A DNA stretch of 64,000 nucleotides from the NCBI RefSeq assembly GCF_014529535.1, contig NW_023503608.1:11334501-11398500 (forward strand). Direction: 5' to 3'. Of the stretch, positions 24,343-34,509 are shown piece by piece. Numbering within the stretch: the stretch's first letter is position 1; the number at the start of each line of letters is the position of its first letter. The translations under genes were made by a program, and so were the position numbers. The notes below the pieces were generated by a model. That model worked only from the letters and a program-made list of their open reading frames with translations. It was not told where the DNA came from and made no database searches. This DNA is from Bradysia coprophila (lineage: Eukaryota > Arthropoda > Insecta > Diptera > Sciaridae).

Positions 24343-27300
24343 ATGGCAACTAGCAAGAAAGGCCTATGTAAACCGAAACCCACGTACACAACAGCCAGTT
24401 GTGGATTATGTCCAAAGTTGGACACAGATGATATGGTGGCTTGCGACAAGTGCGATATATGGTTCCACTTTGAATGTGTCGGTGTCACACAAGAGATCCA
24501 GAATGAAGAATGGCTGTGCAAACAATGCCAAAAGGAAGCCGTTAAGCTGGCAGATATTGTGAGCAGTCGTGGTCTACGAAAGTCGCTCCCACCATCAACT
24601 GCATGGTCATCTACGACTTCCATGTCTTCCAAGCAAAAACGTATTGCGTTGATGAGATTAGAGGAAGAACAAGCGTTAAAAATGGAGTACATCAACCGTA
24701 AATACCAAATTATGGGCTGTGATGATGGCAGTTCCGACGACGAGCCCAATAGTGTGTGTTCGCTAAATACTACGTCAGTGTTTCGAAAAGAAAATCAACC
24801 AGATAATGTCCATCCGTCGGTCAGTGATGAAGAACGTGAACAGTGGAATCAGATGCATTTCAACGAGTCTCAAAGAGTCGTAAATTCGACTGCTCAATGG
24901 AATAAGGCGAACAAAACGTTTAGTGTGAAGTCATCAAGCATTGGTTCGCGACGAAGTGTGCAAAAACCGCAAATGAACCATAAGAAAATTCCACCATTGG
25001 AACCACAGTACTTGCCGGAGCACACACATCAGAAATATCGAGTAACATATAATCGACAAGCAAACCCTACCGTTGGTCAGACAAAAAGTGTGCAACCACC
25101 ACCAACGATAAAGTATTCGGTGAACGATAATATGGTGCCAAAACCTAACTGCAGTGAGTTCAATCCTGAGCTCTATCCGACACAAATTCAACATCCAAGA
25201 AATTTACATTCCGATTATGGTGTCAACTTCAATCAACCGCACTTTCCGAATGTTCACCAATTGGAGCCGTTACAACAGAATGTTTTGGACGATCGTCAAA
25301 TACAGTCGAACGACGTGCCCACTGTTCGTAGAAATACTTCAGGATATGTGGGGTATAATGGAACGTTAACACAAGGCCATATCGCATCACGTCACGTATT
25401 CTCAAAGGACCTCCCGCAATATTGGGGCAAGCCTGAGTCGTGGCCAATGTTTCTCAGCGCTTTGATAACTTCAACTAATGCATGCGGATTTTCGGATGCT
25501 GAAAATTTGGGCCGACTTCAGAGATGTCTGAAAGGAGACGCGCTAGACTTGGTGGAAAACCACTTACTGCATGCTTCGTCAGTTCCAGGTGCAGTAGAGA
25601 CTCTACACACAATGTTCGGAAGGCCAAGTATAATTATTTACAACCTGTTGGAGAAAATTGAGAAAGCATCAGCCCCGAAAGCCGACGATTTGAATTCGTT
25701 GATTAAGTTTGGCATATTGGTGAAAAATCTCAGCGCAACAATTCAATCATCTGGAGATTTGGGACAACTCAGGAATCCATATCTAATTCAATCAATCACG
25801 AATAAGCTTCCGACTCAAATTGCATTGAACTGGGGAAGTTTCATATATGGAAAAGATGTCGATTTGGCAGTAATGGGCGATTGGCTGTATAACCTGGCCG
25901 AAGTAGCTACAGGAGTCATAAATCCTTTGTCGCTGAAGATTAGTGACAAAAAAGATCGAAAAAACAAAAGTCAGCAGAACGATTCCAGTCCATCAACCTA
26001 CGTCAACGCTCATTCAGACGAAAGTGATTCCAAAAAATTCAAATGTCGTGGATGCAATTCCAATTCGAAGCATACGCTCGACAACTGCAAGAAATTTAAA
26101 GAATTTGCGGTCGAGGAACGATGGAATTTCATCAAAAAACATAAATTGTGTGGATCCTGTTTCGGATTGCACAAGTTCTACCAGTGTTTGAAAAAGAAGA
26201 AATGTGGATCAGGTGGCTGCACTCGTGAACATCACATTCTCCTTCATAATGTGATTGAAGACTCACCATCAAAGGCAATTGTTCCAGCTGGTAACCAAAA
26301 TGTCGCTACTACAAATGCTCACAGGACCGTTTCGTCATCCAAATTTCCGGACATTTTCCGTATCGTACCAGTGATTTTATCGTTCAAAGGAAAATCCGTT
26401 CGAATTTTCGCTTATCTCGATGATGGGTCAAATCTAACGTCATTGGAAGAAAGCGTTGCCAGGAAATTGGGTACGCTTGGAACCATAGAACCTCTATGCG
26501 TGAAATGGTCATTCGGTAACAGAGAAGTTATGTCCGATTCAAGACAATTGACGGTTACGATTTGTGGAATTAACGAAGACGCTGAAGAATACGTTCTGAA
26601 TCACGTTCGCACGGTCAAAAGGTTGATGTTGCCTTCGCAGTCAATAACGAAGAAATGGCTCGCGCAGTATTCTCATTTCGACGACATTCCAATATCAACG
26701 TACGAAAATGTGACTCCTCAAATGATCATCGGCCTGGAATACTCGAAGTTAATGGTTTCACTTGACACAAGAGAAGGAGATTGGACGGAACCTTTGGCTT
26801 GTAAGACACGAATCGGATGGGTGGTCCAAGGACCGAATAGTGGAGACGCAAATTATAACCACACTCAAAAGTTCAGTCTCAACATGTGCGAATGCCAGGC
26901 CGACAACAAGAGCCTACATCAATTGGTCGGTGATTTCTTTTCAATCGAAAATCTCGGCGTAAAAATCCCGGAAAAAGTTCTGGAATCGAAAGACGTTGCT
27001 CGAGCTAATCACATACTGGAAACGACAATAAAGAAGAATGGCAATCATTATGAAGTTGGTTTGCTGTGGAAGACGGACGACATCGAACTACCGAACAGTT
27101 ATTTCATGGCAAAACGTCGTTTGGAATGTGTTGAATCCAAAATGAAAAAGGATCCGGTTTTGGCCCAAAGGATGAGAGCATATATACAAGACTTCATCGA
27201 AAAAGGCTACATTAGGAAGCTGACCGAAAAAGAACGTAATTTGAAAGGACCACGAACTTGGTATCTACCGATATTTCCAGTGTTCAACCCGAAAAAACCA

Positions 27301-30300
27301 GAGAAATTACGAGTTGTGTGGGACGGTGCGGCCAAAGTGGATGGTGTATCACTTAATTCAGTTCTACTTACCGGTCCTGATTTGTTAGAACCACTACCGG
27401 ATGTACTTCGTCGCTTCCGAGAGAAGAAAATCGCTTACATTGGTGATTTAAAGGAAATGTTCCACCAAATTGAAGTCGCCGAACCGGATCAAGATTCCCA
27501 ACGATTTCTGTGGCATGACGATCCCGAAAACTTGGAACAAGATCCAGACGAATACATTTTAACGGTCGATTCATTTGGTTTGCGATGTTCACCATCAACT
27601 GCTCAGTTTGTGAAGAATCGTAATGCAGAAAATTTCAAAGACAAATATCCAGATGCCACTAAAGCGATCGTCAAAGGACATTACGTGGACGATATGTTGG
27701 AAAATTCTCATACAATTGCTGAAGCTGCAAAGTTGTTGCAAGACGTTCAATTCGTACATAGTCACGCTGGGTTTCAAATGAGAAATTTTATTTCGAACTC
27801 GAAAGAACTCCTGCAGCTTGTTAATGCGAATACTGAATGCGGGAACAAGTCATTGGAAAAGGATCCGAAAGAAATCGAAAGAGTTCTGGGAATGTATTGG
27901 AACACAAAGAATGACACGTTTACGTACTCTCTGAAGTTTGTTAAATCGAATTATTCTTCGGAAGACTTCAGACCAACCAAAAGAGAAATTCTCAGAACGG
28001 TGATGTCGATATTTGACCCTTTGGGGTTTTTGGCACACTTCGTGGTACACGCGAAGATAATACTTCAAGAGATCTGGCGTACTCGACTTGGATGGGACGA
28101 TGAAATACCGACATCAATGAAGGAACAGTGGATCGAATGGTTACAACAATTACCAATGGTTGAAGAAACTCACGTTCCACGTCTCTATTCGAATCGGATG
28201 TCACCACAACCTGCGAAATCAATTCAACTTCATCTGTTTGTGGACGCTGGCATGGAAGCTTATGCAGCTGTAGCATATTTTCGTGTGGAAGACGAAAGTG
28301 GTGTCGACACTTGTATCGTTGGAGCAAAATCCAGAGTGGCTCCAATCAAGCCAATGTCTGTTCCAAGATTGGAATTGCAAGGTGCTGTTTTGGGTACGCG
28401 TTTAGCAGTGAACATCATACAAAGTCATAACGGTCTCACTATCGACAAAACCGTCATTTGGTGTGACTCTCGAACAGTGTTGTCCTGGTTACACTCGGAC
28501 ACTCGAAAATACAGTCAATTTGTCATTTTCCGAGTGGCGGAAATTTTGGAATTGTCTAACGATATGGAATGGCGTTGGATACCATCATTGGAAAATGTCG
28601 CAGATGAAGCAACAAAATCGAAGGACAAGGCAGATTTACAGTCATCAGCACGTTGGTTCATTGGACCAGAATTCCTTCGCAATCCCGATTCTGCCTGGCA
28701 GTTTGAGTTGGAAGAACCCCAATTCGAAACGAAAGAAGAACTGAGGCCAGTGTATGCGATGTCGCATTTGGTTGTTCCGGTCAATCAGCTCATTGACTTC
28801 AAGAGATTTTCCAATTGGTCACGTTTAGTTCGGGCAGTTGCATACATTTTACGATTCGTACACAATACAAAGTCAATGGCTAAACAACGACATTTTGGTC
28901 CATTATCGTCCGAAGAGCTCACTCTTGCCGAATCGCTTATATATCGACAAGTTCAGTACGACAGTTTCCAAGATGAATTGGTAATCATACGACATAACGC
29001 AACAGCACCAATCGACAAACAGAAGGAATTCGAGAAAAGCAGTACAATTCGTACATGTTCGGCATATTTGGATGAAAATGGTGTCATGCGGGTTATGGGG
29101 CGTATCGATGCTTGTCCATCAGTGCCGGTTTCAATGAAACGGCCAATCATTCTGGACAAACGTCATCACGTTACGCGTCTCATTACACATTTCTACCACA
29201 AGAAATACAAACATCTGAACCATCAGACAGTGCTGAACGAAATGAAACAGAGGTATTGGATTCCAAGCCTACGATCGGTCATCAAAAACGTAAGAACCGA
29301 CTGCCAGAAATGTAAAAACTCAGCTGCACTTCCACAAATTCCGGAAATGGCACCATTACCACCGGAACGGTTGGCCGTTTATGCACCAGCCTTTACGAAT
29401 GTGGGAGTTGACTATTTCGGTCCGATAGAGGTGGTTGTTGGCAGAAGTACACAAAAGAGATGGGGAGTACTCTTCACCTGTTTGACATCAAGAGCAATCC
29501 ATTTGGAAGTTGCACATTCGTTGGATACAAGTTCTTGCATTATGGCAGTTCAAAATTTCATCGCACATAGAGGCCAGCCCAGAAAAATATTCTCCGACAA
29601 TGGAACCAACTTTCATGGTGCGGATAATGAGTTGCGTGAAGAGTTCAAAAAACTGGACCAAAATCGAATTCAAGAAGAATTCACGACAACCGAAATGTCT
29701 TGGGCATTCATTCCACCGAAAGCGAGTCATATGGGCGGTGCATGGGAACGAATGATTGGAATTGTCAAGAGGTGCATGGATGATGTCATCTCCATAAGAT
29801 ATCCGACAGATGAAGTACTCAACAATCTGATGAAGTTGACGATGAACATTGTCAATTCGAGACCACTTACGTACGTTGCGCTGGATTCACCTACCGACGA
29901 AATTCTCACGCCGAATCATTTGCTTTTCGGTTCGTCAAATGGTATGAAACCACCTGGAGATTTTACGAATGCTGACGCACTTAAAAATTCATGGAAAACC
30001 GCTCAAGTTATGGCGGATAAATTCTGGCGAGCATTTGTGCTGCAATACCTTCCGACACTGGTCAAACGTCCAAAATGGTTCCAGAAAGTCAAATCGCTGC
30101 AAATTGATGACATCGTGCTGATCGTGGACGAAAATTTCAAGCGGAACACTTGGCCGAAGGGTATTGTTGTGGAAGTATTCAAAGACAAGGCCGGAACAGT
30201 TCGAAGTGGAAAAGTGAGGACTGATCTCGGAACATTTCTCACTAGACCCGTGAGCAAATTGGTACCATTGGACGTGCGACGTAGTGAGGACTCCAACAAC

Positions 30301-30369
30301 ACGAATTTTGCTGCCCACAACGACAAAGGTGTTAAGCAGATAGGATCTATTCGTTTATATCGTTTATGA
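24343..30369 (+). CDS. BEL/Pao Gag-Pol polyprotein with N-terminal PHD finger
   Basis: This is an uninterrupted 2,008-codon ORF. Residues 20-62 form a C4HC3 PHD finger (Cys20, 23, 34, 37, His42, Cys45, 59, 62), followed by a long low-complexity Gag region. The DUF1759 Gag core runs from about residue 356 (LPQYWGKPESW). Cys/His knuckles follow (CRGCNS..LDNC, LCGSC..). The aspartic protease region (DUF1758) contains DDGS at 693-696. Reverse transcriptase shows YVDD at 1114-1117. RNase H starts near 1300 (FVDAG). An HHCC integrase zinc site spans about 1608-1656. The integrase catalytic triad is Asp1690, Asp1752 and Glu1802. A DUF5641-type C-terminus ends in RPVSKLVPL. All catalytic motifs are intact. 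The last residues (after about 1990) are read from the shortened junction with the 3' LTR and are probably not native. Confidence 0.95.
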   Translation: MATSKKGLCKPKPTYTTASCGLCPKLDTDDMVACDKCDIWFHFECVGVTQEIQNEEWLCKQCQKEAVKLADIVSSRGLRKSLPPSTAWSSTTSMSSKQKRIALMRLEEEQALKMEYINRKYQIMGCDDGSSDDEPNSVCSLNTTSVFRKENQPDNVHPSVSDEEREQWNQMHFNESQRVVNSTAQWNKANKTFSVKSSSIGSRRSVQKPQMNHKKIPPLEPQYLPEHTHQKYRVTYNRQANPTVGQTKSVQPPPTIKYSVNDNMVPKPNCSEFNPELYPTQIQHPRNLHSDYGVNFNQPHFPNVHQLEPLQQNVLDDRQIQSNDVPTVRRNTSGYVGYNGTLTQGHIASRHVFSKDLPQYWGKPESWPMFLSALITSTNACGFSDAENLGRLQRCLKGDALDLVENHLLHASSVPGAVETLHTMFGRPSIIIYNLLEKIEKASAPKADDLNSLIKFGILVKNLSATIQSSGDLGQLRNPYLIQSITNKLPTQIALNWGSFIYGKDVDLAVMGDWLYNLAEVATGVINPLSLKISDKKDRKNKSQQNDSSPSTYVNAHSDESDSKKFKCRGCNSNSKHTLDNCKKFKEFAVEERWNFIKKHKLCGSCFGLHKFYQCLKKKKCGSGGCTREHHILLHNVIEDSPSKAIVPAGNQNVATTNAHRTVSSSKFPDIFRIVPVILSFKGKSVRIFAYLDDGSNLTSLEESVARKLGTLGTIEPLCVKWSFGNREVMSDSRQLTVTICGINEDAEEYVLNHVRTVKRLMLPSQSITKKWLAQYSHFDDIPISTYENVTPQMIIGLEYSKLMVSLDTREGDWTEPLACKTRIGWVVQGPNSGDANYNHTQKFSLNMCECQADNKSLHQLVGDFFSIENLGVKIPEKVLESKDVARANHILETTIKKNGNHYEVGLLWKTDDIELPNSYFMAKRRLECVESKMKKDPVLAQRMRAYIQDFIEKGYIRKLTEKERNLKGPRTWYLPIFPVFNPKKPEKLRVVWDGAAKVDGVSLNSVLLTGPDLLEPLPDVLRRFREKKIAYIGDLKEMFHQIEVAEPDQDSQRFLWHDDPENLEQDPDEYILTVDSFGLRCSPSTAQFVKNRNAENFKDKYPDATKAIVKGHYVDDMLENSHTIAEAAKLLQDVQFVHSHAGFQMRNFISNSKELLQLVNANTECGNKSLEKDPKEIERVLGMYWNTKNDTFTYSLKFVKSNYSSEDFRPTKREILRTVMSIFDPLGFLAHFVVHAKIILQEIWRTRLGWDDEIPTSMKEQWIEWLQQLPMVEETHVPRLYSNRMSPQPAKSIQLHLFVDAGMEAYAAVAYFRVEDESGVDTCIVGAKSRVAPIKPMSVPRLELQGAVLGTRLAVNIIQSHNGLTIDKTVIWCDSRTVLSWLHSDTRKYSQFVIFRVAEILELSNDMEWRWIPSLENVADEATKSKDKADLQSSARWFIGPEFLRNPDSAWQFELEEPQFETKEELRPVYAMSHLVVPVNQLIDFKRFSNWSRLVRAVAYILRFVHNTKSMAKQRHFGPLSSEELTLAESLIYRQVQYDSFQDELVIIRHNATAPIDKQKEFEKSSTIRTCSAYLDENGVMRVMGRIDACPSVPVSMKRPIILDKRHHVTRLITHFYHKKYKHLNHQTVLNEMKQRYWIPSLRSVIKNVRTDCQKCKNSAALPQIPEMAPLPPERLAVYAPAFTNVGVDYFGPIEVVVGRSTQKRWGVLFTCLTSRAIHLEVAHSLDTSSCIMAVQNFIAHRGQPRKIFSDNGTNFHGADNELREEFKKLDQNRIQEEFTTTEMSWAFIPPKASHMGGAWERMIGIVKRCMDDVISIRYPTDEVLNNLMKLTMNIVNSRPLTYVALDSPTDEILTPNHLLFGSSNGMKPPGDFTNADALKNSWKTAQVMADKFWRAFVLQYLPTLVKRPKWFQKVKSLQIDDIVLIVDENFKRNTWPKGIVVEVFKDKAGTVRSGKVRTDLGTFLTRPVSKLVPLDVRRSEDSNNTNFAAHNDKGVKQIGSIRLYRL

Positions 30370-30858
30370 ATCTAGTATGTCAAGTGTTGAGTTGACGTTT
30401 TTACAAAAATAAGAATTTTCATTTGAACGGAAACATCGCTCGTTTTCCGCGTGCAGATTAAATCTTTAATTATCTTGTTAATCAGTTGGCTAATTTAGTT
30501 TGTTAATCCTTTGTTGCAATTACTATTCGTGTCCGAGGAACGCTTAGGTGCAGAATCTATCGATTCAGGGTAAAATTTGTTTAGTTGTGAAAGCTCTGAT
30601 TTTGTTATTAAGTCTTACGGAAATTGTTAATCCAGGCGGACGTTGAATGGTCGGCTCGGATAGTTAATTGGCCTGAAAGGGTTTGGTGAAGACCAGGGAT
30701 ACTAAATGTAAGATTTTTCGGCTGATTTTAGTTTTAGTTTCTTGCTTAATTGGAACTTGTTTGTACAGGAAATTGAAGCCTATTCAATAAACATAATTTT
30801 ATACGAATTGCTGTCAATTTGGTTTTCCTGCTCCACCCACATCGTTGTATTTTCAACA
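30347..30858 (+). repeat. 3' LTR of the BEL/Pao element, 5'-truncated
   Basis: Homology to the 5' LTR begins at CTATTCG (the 5' LTR has CTATTTCG). It then continues without a difference that I could find to the terminal CAACA. The first 34 bp and the preceding polypurine tract are gone. Confidence 0.85.
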
Positions 30859-30863
30859 CTTGT

Positions 30864-31850
30864 TATGCCATCAATTCAATTAAACGTAGAAGACAGAGCC
30901 ATCATTTGATGGCACTATTTGCACTGTATGAAAATGAACTCAAATGAACACTGACATAAATTGAATTGATTTTACTCGCAAAAAATAAGGCTACAAGATA
31001 ATCAAACGCTCCTGTAGGTCTTTACCCAAATCAAGCACTCCTGCCTGGTTTACTTTACTCTGCCGTGGTAAAGTATAGGTCCTTGTGTCGAAAAAGGCTA
31101 CTTGAGCCTTATTAAGTTGTTTAAGATTTGTCTTTGTTCTATTCATATGAAAAAATTCAACGGGAAATACAGCATCCCTTTGAAAAATTTCTTTTGTTCT
31201 GGAAAGTATGGTTCATTACTGATATTTTCATAATTTTTTTTTGCTTTTTATTATTCGGAATGGGGTTGGTGTTAGGGTTCGACCAAAAACCATTTGGAGC
31301 CATTTTCCCTAGCCACTTACAATTAATTTTTCAAAAAACTGGTAATCCATGTTTAGGATACTGAGATATGGACTTTAGACACGTAGCTATAATAGTTCCC
31401 TTGTTTCTTGCTCAGATATTTCGTCATTACTTCCCCACTCCTTGATTTTAGTTCAGACATTATGGAAAGTTTCATAGTTGACGGTTTTCCTTATAAACAA
31501 TACAATTTACTTTTACGAAAGCTGATTTTTTTTTGTTGAAGGCTGATTTGTGTAACATAACTATTTTATTGGTCCTGTCCCTTTCTTCGATAAATTATTG
31601 CTGTGACTGTTTATCGAGTAACTCATCCAAAAAAATGTTGAATCCTGACGCCTGACGTTCCTACTACTTCGTTGTTCTAGACTAACATTTGGACTTCTAA
31701 CAAGTTTGAAGTCACCACACCAAGAGGTAAGTTCCTCCAAATAAGTGGTCCAATATCTTCCTTATCCTGTAGGACTGCAGGGAATTCAGACGACAGACGA
31801 TTTTTCTGGTTCCCTCCAAGTTTTTTTTTATACACTGGCCTGCTGTTACT
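30864..31850. other. Gene-free stretch
   Basis: No gene or delimited element is recognised to the right of the retrotransposon. The one open frame of note (31128-31364 plus) is a hydrophobic, low-complexity translation without supporting features. Confidence 0.45.
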
Positions 31851-32005
31851 TTAACAATAGTTAAGTGTTCCGTAAGTGTTATGGTATGTAATGTGCTTGT
31901 GAATTTGAAATGTTGTACAAGTGGGAAAAGAACCCACGAACTTCACCTTGTGGGTAGATGCTTTAACCAAATAGCTATCGTACACTTCCATTTCAATTTT
32001 TGTTG
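31851..32005 (-). mobile_element. tRNA-derived SINE, copy 2
   Basis: On the minus strand, positions 31984-31915 form a tRNA-like head. It has a box A region (TAGCTATTTGGTTAAAGC), an anticodon-like stem (CTACC..GGTGA) and a T-arm GTGGGTTCTTTTCCCAC. The acceptor ends GTGTACG and TTGTACA pair partly. The body (ATTTCAAATTCACAAGCACA) and 5' flank (GAAATGGAAGTGT) match the SINE at 6850-7045. The decayed stems argue against a working tRNA. Confidence 0.6.
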
Positions 32006-32250
32006 TCACATTTTTCGATGTATAATAGTGATTGATTTCGGTAGAGTATATGACGGTTCGAATTTTCCGACACACCTCGCATTGTAATTGATAAAGACTT
32101 TACTTTACAACAATTTCATTTTTATTTAATCGACAAATTAGCACACACACATAATTTAATAGAAAAAGAAGAAAAAGAAAATTATATAGGACCGAAAATA
32201 TTTGTATCAATAATTTACACTGCTGCTTACGCCTGTCGCGACTAAATATA

Positions 32251-32340
32251 TAAAAAATTAAAATTAAAATAAAAAATTAAAATTAAAAATTAAAATTAAA
32301 ATAAAAAATTAAAATAAAAAATTAAAATAAAAAACTAAAA
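32251..32340. repeat. AT-rich tandem repeat (AAAATTA/AAAATAA units)
   Basis: About 90 bp of alternating TAAAATTAAAAT and AAAAAATTAAAAT units. It is a simple low-complexity tract. Confidence 0.8.
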
Positions 32341-32462
32341 GTTCAGCTAAGACATAAAGAGCGCGAAGGCGGCCAACCGATAACTATAAAGTATCCGACA
32401 GATTTCGGTGTCCGACTAGTATGAAAGCGGATAAATTAAAAGCCGTAGGTCTGATACGTTCG

Positions 32463-32580
32463 CCTAATCACGTAAAGCACAGTACGTACGTTAGTCCAAA
32501 TTTTTATTTTGACAAGATCCAGATGGGTCTATAACATCTCTTTAAAATAAAAAAAAAAACCACTGACGTAATATACTATT
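32463..32580. repeat. Foldback repeat family R2, copy 1
   Basis: This contains CACGTAAAGCACAGTACGTA, then CCAAATTTTTATTTTGACAAG, with a degenerate inverse (AAAATAAAAA..ACTGACGTAAT). The same order occurs at 53590-53712. It is a short inverted-repeat element without coding capacity. Confidence 0.5.
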
Positions 32581-33030
32581 TCCAACTGCTAAGTCTATTC
32601 TAATCACCTTCTCAAATAACCTGACAGAGAAGTTATTTACAAGCGTAAAGGTGACCCGAGTCAAATTATCGTTAGCAACATCTGAACATCTAATAACTCG
32701 ACCACATAAAAACTTTGATCCGAAATTTAATGTGTTTGTATTCAGATCCTTGATCCTTTGAAAGTCACGAGAATCACAAGAAAGTGGTAATGTGACATTT
32801 TAATTAAGACCATCCAAGACTCAAAAGACCATCCAAGACTCAATCGGACGGGTCTGCGGCATACTGGTACTAAGGTTGATACTAGGGCCTGTGAATCAGA
32901 ATTATACACAAAATTTGTGAATCACAAGAAGGTGTAAAATATTAGAAAATATGCTAGGAATGCTACTACGAGAAGCACCTAGTGATAATTCATAACAATT
33001 CGTAAATTATGAGAATGTAAAATTCCTAGC
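32581..33030. other. Gene-free stretch with a short direct repeat
   Basis: The only structure is a tandem duplication of AGACCATCCAAGACTCAA at about 32807-32843. No gene is supported. Confidence 0.4.
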
Positions 33031-33052
33031 ATCCTTCTATACAAAAAAAAAT

Positions 33053-33995
33053 TACCTGAAGCAGTAGGATCAACTCAACGGCCAAGGCTTGATTGGTTCG
33101 GAGACAATTTCCCATTTTCAAGTGATTTGGAATTATTTTTTGACTGGGAGACTTCAATTTCGTGGCACTCGATGCATCAACTTCCGGACCCAATAAGTGT
33201 TTTGTTGACTGAAATATTGGTGGCCTCTTTCCCTGATTCAAACCTTCCTGTTAGTACCAATCAGCGGTGTTGATTCGTGTTTTGCCGATTTTGTCGCTGT
33301 CCAGCTCGTATTCTCCACTGTACTGGGAATTCAGCAATTCGGCTCTTCATGACGATGACGGGTAGGAGGTCAAAACATAGAAAATCTTCTTCCACAACAC
33401 CGACACCAGAGCACGCAAGACGTAGGTTTTTCCGGTTTTTCTGACAAGTTTGATTTAAAAATTTATTTACAAACAACATTGACAACTGTCATTCAATCCC
33501 AATGTTATTTTCGCACTAATCAAAACCAAGGTTCTGAAAGCACAGGTTAAGACACCCACAAAGGCGGGTGACACCGAAATCGATAAACGCACTTCCCCTT
33601 TCCCCTGGTTCACGTTAAGTGAATGAATTGAGAGAAGGCTGTTTCGACCTCGAGAACTAGCGGCGGGCCAAAAGTCAGAGTGGATTGACTATCTTCAGTT
33701 GTTTACGCTAGCCTCTTACACAAGACAGTAGTAAACTTTCCAATTGAACGCGTTTTGAAAGTTTACATAGGAATTGATGGAAATCTGGGACTTTGGAAAG
33801 CTGCTAAGAAATACAACCACAACGCAGTAAAGAAACAAAACCAGACTCACAGCGAAAATTCACAGCAAAAACAAAACTGAAAATCAAGAAAATTCGGTAA
33901 AAACTTACAAGCTCAGCGACTACCATACGCGACGTCACAACAAAATGCAATTCCACCAAGCCCGACACAATTTCCTTACGAACACCGCAAACCAT
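33053..33995 (-). other. Possible short multi-exon transcription unit, minus strand
   Basis: This stretch is less AT-rich than its surroundings. An ATG at 33995 opens 29 codons (MVCGVRKEIVSGL..) ending at a strong donor (GTAAGT after 33909). Lower down, 33247-33053 is an open 65-codon segment bounded by a plausible acceptor (TACTAACAG) and donor (CAG-GTAATT). Between them are open frames with protein-like composition but no unambiguous join. No family is recognised. It may be a small host gene, a non-coding transcript or a decayed element; the two splice-site matches are the only support. Confidence 0.22.
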
Positions 33996-33999
33996 TCAG

Positions 34000-34371
34000 A
34001 CACAGCACTTATTCGAAAACGCGTCGTCCAGACTCCAAAACGCACAACCGTCGCACGAGAATTGTATCACAACTGAAGTAAAACTCATTTCTTTCGCCCA
34101 CGGCAACTCCGATTTTTCTTAACAATTGCCGTCGTCCGTCAATCAGATGCATTTCAGAAGATCCTGTGTAGATCAAATCGTTGCACTCTTAGCCAGAGCG
34201 TTTGGAATACCTAAATGTATTCTGCTGAGTCAGCTAAAAGACACAGAAAAAAGTAGCTAAAACTCATATTGTTGTTGTGGCAACATTGAAGACTTAGTCG
34301 AGGGGAAAAAAAATTGAATGTTATGAGTTTTTTAACGTTGCGATTTGGCAACGGACTAAATGTAACACTAG
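34000..34371. other. Flank of the possible 33-kb transcription unit
   Basis: No coding sequence is recognised. GAAGATCCTGTGTAGATCAA at about 34158 nearly repeats GAAGATCCTGTGTAGTTCAA at about 7150, so a short interspersed repeat end is probably present. Confidence 0.35.
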
Positions 34372-34501
34372 AACGCACGTAAAATACCAAATGGTTTACT
34401 GGTTTTTTGTGAATTTTTCATGTGTTTTTAAATGGAGAAATCAGAAACTCAAGTAAAACTCAAAAACGGTGTGACGATTTTCAAAATTCCGTGTGTGTAA
34501 C
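34372..34501. repeat. Dispersed repeat family R3, copy 1
   Basis: This contains TGGTTTACTGGTTTTTTGTG, AATCAGAAACTCAAGTAAAA and TTTTCAAAATTCCGTGTGTG in this order, matching the copy at 40981-41107. The ends are loosely inverted (ACGCACG.. and ..CCGTGTGTG). It is a probable MITE. Confidence 0.6.
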
Positions 34502-34509
34502 AGATTTAA

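Larger units (their letters stand above)
23749..30858 (+). mobile_element. BEL/Pao LTR retrotransposon, nearly complete
   Basis: The 5' LTR is 23749-24295 (TGTTG...CAACA) and the 3' LTR is 30347-30858. Both sides carry CTTGT (23744-23748 and 30859-30863), a 5-bp target duplication. The LTRs appear identical over their shared 510 bp, so insertion looks recent. One long ORF (24343-30369) fills the inside. The 3' LTR lacks the first 34 bp of the 5' LTR and the polypurine tract is not visible. The ORF therefore runs into the LTR before stopping. No primer-binding site could be assigned with confidence after the 5' LTR, and there is no envelope-like frame. Confidence 0.92.
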
